From Oscheius onirici (lineage: Eukaryota > Nematoda > Chromadorea > Rhabditida > Rhabditidae), in NCBI GenBank assembly GCA_932521025.1, contig OW051471.1:1116001-1180000 (forward strand): a stretch of DNA of 64,000 nt. Reading direction: 5' to 3'. The notes beneath the pieces were generated by a model, which worked only from the letters and a program-made list of their open reading frames with translations, was not told the origin of the DNA and did not search any database. The position numbers and the translations under genes were made by a program. The first letter of the stretch is position 1. Each line of letters starts with the position of its first letter. Shown in pieces: positions 21,001 to 33,000 of the stretch.

Positions 21001-24000
21001 AAGTTCTAAACAAACCCGAATGGGAAGTTTGCTGTTCTACTGTCGATTCGGCGTTTCCAGAAACGGCCGAAAGTTCACTGTTGGAGCCAGTGACATAAGA
21101 GGCTGGGGCGACCTGAAAATTGTACGTTTTGGGACAATAAGTAGACTTTTTAGGCAGGGCGTTTTAGGAAACACGTATTTTTTGTTTCATTCATGTATGG
21201 TAACTGAATCCGGATGTCTGTCTCTAATTAGTCGCGGTGCGGAGCGGGAAATTACGATAAAATGGTTACATGGAAATGAATTACCTACATGTATGTTTTT
21301 CTAAAAATTACGAAAAGACCTAGTCGACTGTCGGTACCGACCTACGTACCTTTCCACACGAATTTTATCGTAAACAGCCTGAGGAAGAGAGAAAAAAGGA
21401 CAGAAAGTTTGGATAAACATGTTTCGGTGATGGTCTGGAAAACAAGGCTGAGGATTACTATAGTTTTCCTGAGAGTCTCAGACCTCCTGTTACTTTTCCT
21501 CCTCTCCCAGTTCTTAGAACTGAAACTAGAATTGAGAGAGTCAGTCAGTTGGAAAGGAATTTATTGGAAAAGAAACAGTCCGGAGAAGAGTATCAGTCCA
21601 ATCACAGACACGGACCCATTTTCTCCAAATCCTGAATTTTTAAGCCTAAATAGAAGTACCGGAATTCTAAAGTTCCAGTTTTTTTTGTTGGTTTCAAAGA
21701 GCCCATAATTACAAAGGGGCCGAAGCATGTTGCTCTTGTATCTCTTGATCCAAAAACTAAGTTGACAGCACAATTACAGTTTTATGCCTTGTCGAGGCGG
21801 TCGGAAATAATATAATTATGCAATCATCTATCCATCTAAAATTATGCAATCAATCTACCGGACATTCGAAAAGTGTCACAAGGATCTAACAGCAAACAGA
21901 TGTTTCCAATTTTTTCTTCAAAGAGTTCAGGAATATAATCTCGATTGTCGATACATCGACCGGTCACAAGTCCTAAGAAACCGAAAAAGAATTAACCTTG
22001 ATCTTTGTGTGCGAGTCCTCTTCTCCTCCCTGTACTTCTTGGGCGCTTTCTTCACTGAAAAAGAATCATTTTTATCTGTATCTTCTCAATATCCAGTCAT
22101 ACTCACACTTTTCCTCTAAACTGCCTGAAAAGCTTTGAATTTTTTGTGTTTTTCTTCCTGTATTGTCCTGGTAAAATTTTCTTGAAGACTTCATAAGATT
22201 ATAGCTACAAAGCGAAACAAAAAACTCGGTTACATGAAAGTTGGGAAATGTTTCAGCGACTTTACCAAAGTGTAGAATTCGTCAACAAGACAGTTTATCT
22301 CGGAAATCAGTCCCATAAGCAGAGTTTTACTTTTGGCTCTAGGTCTTCTTACCCGTCCCATGCATGTTTTACCCGTCTCGAGAAGTCATCCCATAAAACC
22401 ACAACAACAGCCTCATTTTGGTCTCAAAACATCATTTTTCGGACATTTTGATGTTCTGCAAAGTTGTAGAGCAGGTCGAAAGCTACAACTTTGCCGGACA
22501 CGAAAACACTAAAAAGCACTTTTTGACCATGGAAATGTGACTTAGTATGGGACCGCCAAAAAAAAGCAAAAAGAACCCACGTTTCTGTATTAATATAAGT
22601 CGTCGGTTTGTTGTTCTGTTCCTGATTCGCGTCAACATTTGTGTATGCCGACTCATCTCCAGGCAGTTCAGCTGCCGGAACGTAAGAGACATGAGGAGCT
22701 ACTTCATGAGCAGTTTCTTCTGATCCAGCCGATCCGGACATTGAATAAGTTGGCTGGGAGCTTCCAGAACTTCCAGATGAGGCATAAGAAGAGGCTGATT
22801 CTGAGCCAGTTTGGCTTGCCGAACCGGAAGAATAGGTTCCGGAGGAACTGGCAGAAGATGAGGAATAGCTGCTGGAAGCGCCTGAAATGTTTTTTGTTGG
22901 AATTTTTGAGGATCATAACGACAAGTGTGCTAGGTTGCCAAATACGTATTTTCCTCGGGGTCATAACTTCTTCCAGCAAAAAGCAAATTGACTGTTCTTT
23001 TTTTCAAAATGTAGGTCTACCCTAGGCCGAATTAATTGACTATATGAGAAACCTGGATACCTTACCGTCTGAGCATAATGAACGGTTTAAGTTTTGACAA
23101 AAACAGTATTTTGCCCATAACTCTTCAGGGTCAAATCCTACAAAAAAGTTGTCAATTAGTGAAAACCTCAGCTCAATGAGACGAATATTTTGCTATTTTG
23201 AAAAACGATTTTCGACTTTGGGATCATGTGGAAACGGAAAATGTCCGGATGGCGCAGTGGGTTTGGAAATTTCACGCTGGAGCGACCAGGGTTCGAGTCC
23301 GCTGAGAGGAAATCTTTTTGTTTTTTAACTGTAGCATTATACTGGGCTAAATATCACCCGTGTAAAATATCAGCTAAATTGGTTGCGTAATTTCCCCCTT
23401 GTAATTTCCACCTCGCGACCACCTTGTTACAGATGTTCTTGTCCGCATTCCTGAATTACTATTTCGAAATTCATTGAAATTACCTGAACTTGAGCTTCCC
23501 GCCGATTCCGTTTCAGATACAGTCTCAGCAGCTCCACCAGCATTTCCAGTGGAATAGGCTCCGCTACTGGCGCCTGTACTCACAGAACTACTGGCTCCAG
23601 AAGCCGAAGCTTCGGAAGGAGCACTAGAACCGGAATTGTAGCTTCCAGAAGATTCAGAGGAAGAGGTTCCAGAACCAGCTGAGGAGCTACTGGATTCTGA
23701 TTCAGAAGAGGTTGAACCAGAGGAATAGGAACTAGAACTTCCAGAGGCTGAGGGACTGTTTGAGCCGGAATTGTAGCTACCTGAGGAACTGAAAGAGCCT
23801 GGAAATTGGAATGAGTACAGAGACAACGAGTTCAACCTGAAGAAGCTCCAGATGAAGAAGAGGATCCAGTAGCCTCTTCAGAACCAGAAGAATACGATCC
23901 AGAAGAACTTGAGGAGCCAGTAGAGACAGAATTGTATCCTCCAGAAGAACCAGATGATTCACCAAAGTTTCCAGAAGAGACTCCAGACGAGGCTGACTCA

Positions 24001-27000
24001 CTGGTATAGCTTCCAGAAGACGTCTGAGAGCCGCCGGAAGATGACTCAGAACTGCCAGAAGAAACTGGGGGACTGTACCCTCCGGATGTACTGTCAGTTC
24101 CAGGCGAACTCTGTGAGCCAGAGTATGATCCAGAAGAGCTTGGAGCAGGAACAGGTGCCTCTGGTGCTTCAGTTGGACCTGTTTCTGACTCTCCAGTGTT
24201 GGAACTGCCGTAGTTTCCAGAAGGACTGGAAATATCCTCGGCTTCTTCACTCTCTTGGGAGGCAGCAGCTACTGGATGAACAGCTGAAGAGGAATAGGAA
24301 CCAGATGAACTGGAAGAGCCAGAAGAAGGAGCTGAGGAACCAGCTTGGAAGGAACCAGAGGAACTGGAAGGGACAGAGGAACCAGCAGAATTGGATGAGG
24401 AGCCTGAAAGATTCGATATTTACTGGTTTAGCTCGGAAAATGTAGGAGCTGTGTAAATTGACCCTGTCTGGAAGAAATTCGTCTAGAAATAAATGGTCGT
24501 GTAAATTAGACAGGGGGAGGAAGAAACTATTCACGAGAAGTCAAAATTTCGCCTGGAGTGCAAAGTGGAAAAAAAGTGCCGTGAAAATTTCTGGCTTCAA
24601 CCTAAAATAAGGACCATTAAATTGGTGAACAATTTGTCAATTTCAATCAGTAGAATCACATTTTTTGTCCTAAAATATGAATGTTTCTCAAAGGGCACAG
24701 ATATTACATGAGAATAGTGAACGCAGTTAGGATTTGGCAGAAATAACAACTTTCATATGCAAAAAAACGGAGGGAAAAGAGAAGCTGACTAAAAGAGTTT
24801 AGGAGTCTGAAAAAGGTGGACTTTACTGCAAAAACTCGTTCAATTTGAGAATCTGCTCATAGGGAACCTGTTTGGACTTGGATAAAGGGTAAGACAATGA
24901 GAAAAAAATGCATGTTTCAACATAAAATGGAATCTCCGAGCTCCTAACTGATTTCAACATCTTTTGGACTTTTTATGGCCTGTACATAGAGTTTCTACTA
25001 CGCTTTTTTCGGTTAGGAAAGGGGCCAAAACGTATACCAATAGTTATCAAAAGAGTAGTAGTTTTTTTGGGAGAACAGCTGTCAACCAGTGGCCTACGCA
25101 TTTCCTTTTCCTTACCTAGCTAAACTTTTGAGTTCTTCCTGTAGGAATCGTGAGTTTTTCGCTTATGTCGCTACCGAGGATTACCCAGTTTGTTCATGCC
25201 ACCTTATCAACTGCTCTCGGAACAAAAAAAAACAAGAAACCTTGAGAACTCGAACTTTCTTGTCCAGACGAATAGGAACTTGCTTCTGGAGCTGGTTCTG
25301 ATGGGGCTGGAGCCGGAACTGAGGCAGGAATTGAAACTTGGGCTGGATCAGGAACCGGAGCAGGAACTGGAGCGGGAGCCGGAGCTGGGATAGAATAGGA
25401 ATGAGTCTGAGACGGAGCAGGTGCAGGAACTGGATTGGAAGAACCATACGAACTAGAAGAGGGAGGTGGAGCGAGTTCTGTTACTAAAAAATGTTTTAGC
25501 AACAACACAAGTAAAAACTAAGATATCAGTGTTTGATGTGAGCTTGTTAGCTATTTTCAAACTTAATGTTAGAGGAGTATGAAACGAACGACTGTGTTGA
25601 AAACTGAGTGTTTCAGTAACGAAAGAAAGGTAAAGCATCATTTTTGCAATTGATTCAGTGAGAACATTCGTTCCGGACATAACATTTGTGAGCAAACGTA
25701 ACCTTTTTTTCGTCAAATTACAGCTTTTGGGTAGAGAAAAATATTGCGTTTCAACGGATCAAAAAGAACAAGCAAAGAAGAATTGCTTTGGTACTGATAT
25801 TCTCATCATCTGAATGCCAATCATCAATATTAACAACTCTCTTAATTCGTGTTCTGTTCTACACTTTGTGTTTTCTTTCAAAAAGCTAGCAAATTGCTAA
25901 AAAAACAGACCTTGAGGAGCAGCAGGAAATGGAATTTCCCCTGGAGGAGGAGCTGGAGCTGATTCTTCGGGAACTCCATAGGAAGCTGAAAGATGAGTTT
26001 GACGATGAGACACTTCTTTTGATACTTCTTCTGTGATACTTTTTAGGCTTTATACGAAAAGTATGTTTCACTTCTAGGCTATTAGTTCAGCAATGCTAGA
26101 CTTTAGTAATTCCTTAGAAGAGTAAACAGAGTTTCGTCGCTAGGTTCAGTTTTCTGATTGATCATGCTCGGTTATTTTCGGCCCTGTCAGTTTCCCAATT
26201 TTCCCGGTTCTGTTGTATTTCGGGACAGACTAGCGGCAAAAATGTTCGATTTGAAAATGGTCATTTTGCAAAAATCTTGGCTGAGTATCCAATGCTTACA
26301 CGCTATATCAATTTGGCTACAGCACATAAGCATTGGATACTCAGCCAAGAGTTGTGCAAAGTGATATTTAAAATCGAACTTTTTTACCGCGGGACAGCCC
26401 CCATTTTTTTCAAGTTCCGTTACTTTACACCAAGTGGAAAAAAGAACATCATTTTGGCTTCATCCCGTTTATACAGTGAGAGGGGCTGCAACTGTTCCAT
26501 TGTAGACACATTGGTCTCTTGGTGTAACAATCGCTGTCATTTTTTGGTACCGCATTCTGAAGGAGAGGCCGGTGTTCGCTGTGTCAATTCAACAGTTTTG
26601 ACTCTACCAATTCAATCTTTTCCCAAAATTCGTAAGTCAACTTACTCTCAACTGGAGCCGGGTGAGAAACACTGGGAGCTGCTGAAAACGCTGTTAGATT
26701 ACATGGAAGCAAAAAAAGGATTACGGTAGCTTGGAGCTGGAATACTGGAAGCCGAAGAAGCTGGAGCGGCTGCAAAATATGCTTTTTTTCTTACAGAGAA
26801 CGAGGTAAGACAAAAAATTCAAATATCTTGAAATCCTGTTCATGTTTCACGGAGTCAGGTTCAAGTTTTTGAAACGTTAGGTTTGTGGGCCACGATTCGT
26901 GATATATTAGTGAGAGAAAAAAAGATTTACAGTCTACAGTCAATCAGCGACAATTTTTATGTCATTTTTTATAAATAACCACTTTTGAAAAATTTCCGAA

Positions 27001-30000
27001 CATTTGTTGTTTCATCGTACGGGGGATATGAAAATCTAGTGATTTCTTTCGCTACCTTCTACTCGATCGCCTGTGGTCTTGTACAAAGTTCAAACTTACA
27101 GTAACCACTTTGTTGGTGTGTGGCCACTGGTTTTGGAGCAGATGAAGCAGGGGCGTCTGAAAAATACTTTTCTTACAGAAAGCAAGAAGCGGAACTTGTA
27201 AAAAGGTCTCTGATTCAGACATTTCCAGAAATTCGAATTATTGGAGAAAGCTTTTTTGAGAACCGCGTTTACAGACTGGCGCTATCATTTTGTTCTCTTT
27301 GTCCCCATTTTGGTTTTTTGTTGAGATTTTTGATCAAAAAGGGCAGAACGAAAACTACAAGTTTTCAAAAAAGTACTTTTATGAAAGTGTTGAAACTTAC
27401 AGTAACTTGTCTCCTGGTGTATGGCAACTGGAGCGGGTTCTGGAGCAGATGGACCTGCTGAAACTGATCTTTTCAATTGATATTTTTGGTTATTCAGCCG
27501 CTGTGAGATTACTTTCAAACATTAAATCTATAGACGAAGGGTGGAACAAAAACAGTGAAATTATCCATGCTTATTTACTGCTTACTCGAATTTGCACGCG
27601 AACCTGCTTGCGTACCTTTAGTCGAGAAATTGCGCATAAACTTACAAAAGATACTGCGCACAACAGCTATAGGCAATTAGGCGTCTTTACTAAAAACGCA
27701 CGCAGCGCATATAGTGCATGAATAAAATATTACGGTAGCTTATAGCTGCTGGAGCTGGTGCAGTAGGTGCTGGAACAGAAGTCACATGAGCATCGGGAAC
27801 TGCAGAAGCTGGAGCAGCTGCAAAAAGTACCGTAATCCCAAAAAATGTGACAAAAATTACAGTAGCTTGAAGCAGCTGGAGAAGTAGGAGCTGTAGCCGG
27901 TGCTGGTGTTTCGACCACTCAAAAAATGTTTATGGAAAGCAAAGAAAATTATAGACGAGGCATTTTTTCAAGAAAATTTGTTTTAAAGCCCATTCCAAAT
28001 AAATTGTATAAAAATTGTAGGTCAGTCTACTTGCTTCAAGAGCGAAACACAAAAAATTTGCTAGCATGTTCTTTCCATTTTTGGCTTAAACTCCCCCCTT
28101 TTATTGTTTTTTTACCATTTTGTGTCCACTTTTTGAGCTTTCTGAGTTATTCAGCGAATTCGCCACGTAAAAGGACCCCTAAACCTGCGGGGCGTAAACT
28201 ATTCGTCCGAATTTTATTCGGACGAATAGTTGCACTCTCGGACGAATAATTTTAGAACTTAGTTTGGACAAAAAAAATTTCGTGATAAGTTATAACAACA
28301 ACAACACAATAGCAACCGCCTTGATGGCAGCAACTGCCCTCATGATCCTTGCCTACAAAACACTATGTCCCGCTTATCGTTCGTGCGAGAGTCATTCTTC
28401 CGCTCTATCATAGGAGCCAAGATGCAAACCCCATCGATTGCCCAAGCAGTAGCAACAAGCAACACCAGATGATGGATCCCTTCTGACCACTGTCAACCAC
28501 AATTCCACATCTTTGGCGAGTTCAGAACTACAGTGACCATAGGAAGCAACAACATCAAGTATAACTTCCTCGTGGCCAACGACAAACACTGTTTTGCTAC
28601 AGTACTATTTGGCTTCGATTTCATGAAAACTGTCAATCAGATGGGACTCGCCTGCCAGCTAAACCCATCTGACGAGACGCTGCAGGTCGGGAAGAACACG
28701 ATACCGCTACTTCGACCAGGACAACGAGCATTCCTACTACGATATGATGGATCCCTTCTGACCACTGTCAACCACATCTCGTTCGGACCCAGTCAAGGAG
28801 CTGTGATCACTGTCCGTCTCCCAAAAGGGTCAAAATTCCATGACGTCGAGCCCAGACATGACCAACTAGAGTTACGAGAAGCGTCATTGAACAGAAAGAA
28901 CAAATTCATCAGCAACAAGGACAGCCGAAAAATAAGTCTGCATCAGCCCGGAAATGGATCTGGACGAACTCCTCCCTGACTTTGGAGACGTTGGGAAACA
29001 ATTCACCGAAGGCCTTGACTTATCTGACTCCTGCCTCACACCAGAACAGAAAGAACAATTCAAGAAGATCATTCTGAGACATCGTGCCAGCATCTACAAC
29101 AAGGATTGCAACATCGGATGCTTCACCGGCCCTGTCATCCATAAGATCAAGCTGAAGAAGGATGCCCAACTGTGAAAGAACAGACCTACCAGGATTCCAC
29201 TTGGAATGATCCCTGAGGTGAACAAGCAGATCGAGGACATGTTCCACAAGGACAGGCAAGTGATTTTATTACAAAAAACTGGTATGGAACTATTCGTCCG
29301 AGCCTGCAACTATTCGTCCGAGTATGCAACTATTCGTCCGAGAAAAATTCGGACGAATAGTTTACACCCCTAAACCTGCATTTCAACAAAAAAATGCCAG
29401 AATGAGCTCGAAACAGTAGGAGCTGTAGCTGGCATTTCTGCAACTCAACAAAGGAAAAATGGTTCAAGACATTTTTTTGTAAAAGTTTTGTAAGGGCTCA
29501 CAATGAGACAATCCAAGTATCTTCAGACAACTGACAGACTACTTATTTTGGCAGCAAAACATGAACATTTTCTGAGCAAAATGTGGAAATGGAGCAAAAT
29601 TTCTCTTTTTGAAGTATCCAAGGCTGTTTCTGCTAACTTTCGCTTAGAAGACTACACTTTTTGGATTGTTAATAGTTCAGGAAGTTGCTGTCTAACGTCA
29701 AAAACGACGACTTTGTCGAAAAAAAAAATTAAAAGGCGCTTTTAGGCACGGTTTACCGGAAGCATAGCCAGGCGAAGCAACTTCCGGCAAGGGAGGTGGT
29801 TCAGGTGCAGAGACCGGTGCTGCTGGGCCTAGAAAAAGCAGAATAGATTCGTGCCAAAATACCTAATCTTCGTAAGTTGTCACAAAAAAACGAAAGCTGT
29901 GAAAAATGGGTAAAAGTTTACCAAGATGAGAAGGAGCAGGAGCTGAAGGACCACTGTAGCTTGATCCTGAAGTTTTTGTTATTGAAATTTTATGGCAACT

Positions 30001-33000
30001 TCTAGCTAACTCCTTCCAGCGAATTCAATCAACTGTTCTTCCTTTTATTCCCGTTTTGAAGCAAAAACTTTTTTATAAAGACCAATAAACATATCAAACT
30101 GTGCCTCGTTTACAGGTGAAGTTTGACTTTGTTATTGGAAAGAAAACAAGAATGAGAGATCCAATGATTCTTTACCAAATTGAGCATCTTTATAGACTCC
30201 CAGAAACAAAAAAAATTGTCAAAAATTGTTCCGTTATCAATCTGTTTTTTCTCAACCTCTGTCTTCTTTACGTGGTTCGTAGTTATAATATTCCAAGAAA
30301 TTGGAATTTTTTTTCTATTGATGTAGCTGCTAGACAAGATTACCTACTCTCAACTGTTCGCCTATATAATTATTTTGTGAAACACACTCTATTTTTTCCT
30401 GCCACAATACTCACCGCTCTCTCCTCTCCCTTTCTCCTCAGTTACGCGTTGTGGAGCTGCTACCGGAGCTGCAATAGCACTGTCTAGACCTGTTTTTAGC
30501 GGAACTGAGGAAGAAGCAACACTCGAAGCAGGCAAAAGCGTATTAGAAGCCTCCACCTGTACCTCATCCTTCTTAAAATTTTCGCCTTGAGACCCATTAT
30601 TTGGTCCTGAAGGGAAGAAAAGTAGACCGAGAGGATATTTCGGGATATCCGGAAGGTTTTCGGGTGCTACGGTAGTTTCAGAGGGTACTGTAAATGAGGA
30701 ATCGTGAAGAGATTCGTTTCCAGACTCTTCTGATGGTCTCAGAGCAAAGTCTGGAGGTTTTTGGGTTACTGTAATTCCAGTTTCGTGTCGGGAATCTTCT
30801 GAGGGTCCTGAAGGGAGAGAGGATACAGTAGATCCAGTTTTAGTTCCAGACTCTTCCAGTGGTCTAGAAGAGAATGTTGGTGGTTTTTGGGTTACTGTAG
30901 CTTCTTTATAAGACCCATTTCCCTGTTCTTTAGATCCCGTAACAAAGCTAGGAGACATAGATACTGTCGTTTCTTCTCCCTCTTTTCCTGAGGTTACTGT
31001 AGCTCCGTTCTGATTTCCCGTCACTGTAGTTTTTTCGTCTCGAGACCCTTCCTGCGGACCTTTAGCCTTTTGGGTTACTGTAGGTTCAGTTGAAGAAACC
31101 AGAAGAGTTACAGTAATCCCTGCTTCGTTTCCGACTGGTCTCTTGTTTTCTTGTACAGTTTGGGTTACTGTGGCTACTTTAGGCTTGTTCTCCCGATAGA
31201 AATCAGTCATTTTTGGCGGTACAGGAGCGAATTTTGACATTGGAACCAACTGTTCCGTTTCCTCCTCATATTCTTCGTCTCCAGTAGCTACCGTATTCAT
31301 ATTCCCGTCCATTTTAGGTCCTGGAAGGAAATCCAAGCTCATAGAGGGTACTGTAGCCTCGTTTCGGGACACTGGCGGGACTTCAACGGATGTCTTGAAG
31401 CCATTGAAGGGGACGGAAAGTTCTGGTTTCGCTTCCCATGTAGGTGAAATCCCGGGAGGCATGGGTCCTAGAATGTAGAGAGGGGTTACTGTAGCTGAAG
31501 AGTCTGTTACAGACTCTTCTGGACTGTGGGATACTGTAGAAACTTCAAGAAGTGGAGGAGATCCAATGATAACTGTGGGAGATACTGTAGGAAGAGAACG
31601 GTAGCTTTCTTCTCTTCGAGAGTCAGTGATTCCTTGGGATACTGTAACTGTTCCTCTCGGATTACTGTAGTCTCTTCTCGGTACTGATCCGCCTTTCACT
31701 TGGGATATTATAGCTGATTCCTCTTTGATTCCAGATACTGTTCCTCCTGTCTTACTGTACTCTTCTTTGTTTCGAGACGCATTTTTATCTTCGGATGCTG
31801 TAGTTTTCCATTCTTCAGTCTTACTATAGTCTTTTTCTTCCAGTCGAAGCTCAAAATTGGCACTAGATACGGTAGCAGGTGTCTCTGGATTACTGTAGCC
31901 TTCTTCCAGTCGAGTACCTTTCCTTTCTTGGGATACTGTAGATTTTCCTTCCTGAGACCCATCTCCCTCAAGCCCTGAACCAAAAGCAGAAGCTGAACTT
32001 AGGATTTTAGCGTCATTCAAAGCGGGGTTAGGAGCAGTACAACAAGCTGTTTTTCCCTACCTGTTCCTTCAGTTTCCTGATTATTGGCACAAGGAACACA
32101 AGCCTCGGCTATGGCTTGACTCGTCTTCGATTTTGGTGCTGAACCATCAATGGCTTTGGGAAGAGCGTAGGGAAAGACGCGGGGAGAAGAGGGGGTTCCT
32201 GGAAAATTTTTCAGTAAAAATTTTTTCAAAAACCATCACTCCGTCGTCCCATCATCCAAACTTCGACATTTTGGAAGTTAGTATTCTTCTGGAGCAGGAA
32301 AGAGCCACTCTCTGTTCTCTCCAAAAACCACTTAAAAAAGAAAATTCAACAGTATCTCGGATGGAGGATGTATGTGGTTCATGTTAACACAAGGCGGACA
32401 TCGTTATCACAGTGTCTAAACACCGTTCGCGTTTAAAAAGACTTTCATGTCTGAAATCGTAAAATAAAAGAGAAACGCGAAAAAAGTGTGGCTGTTTATC
32501 AAAAAGCAAAAGGAAAAACAATCGAGAGAATTCGAACCAAAGAGCTCCTGTACACAGGCTGTCTTGTTCTCCACTCGGCCATCCGCTGCTTGCCGTTTTC
32601 ATGCACATAGAGCAATGAAGAAAGCAGGCAGATCGGGAGCGGTTGTAAACCGACCGCATAGAAAAATAGGAAAGCATCACCGGAATCAGAAAAAAATTCT
32701 GATTCCTATGGCAAAAGCCGATTTTTGATTGGTTGGGTTCTGTTCGAACACTTCCCTTGTGAGAGATCCCCATTGCTTCATATAGACTTCTAACAGTTAT
32801 AGCATATCTCCCTTTTCCAGCTGATAAAAATGTGGGAAAGTTTGAAAAATTCATAGCAGATTGTACTTGTGGGAAAGGCACGGAAACTGATAGCACTCCC
32901 CAGTTTTCCTCTCGTGCTTTATCTGGAGTTTGAAGTCAAGAAGTAATTTTTCGGACTGAAAGAGACCTAGACCATTTTTAAAAACAAAATTTGTCCAGTT

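Noticed and set aside
23777-24445. Leu-rich and Gln/Asn-rich frames overlapping the Ser/Gly exon
   Set aside because: They are other frames of the 567-nt Ser/Gly-rich exon 24403-23837, which alone joins in phase.
29395-29445. Extra micro-exon of the large secreted gene between exons 11 and 12
   Set aside because: It resembles the exon at 27902-27861 (GCTACAGCTCCTACT), but its only donors are phase 0 and would break the frame of the neighbours; probably an exon relic.
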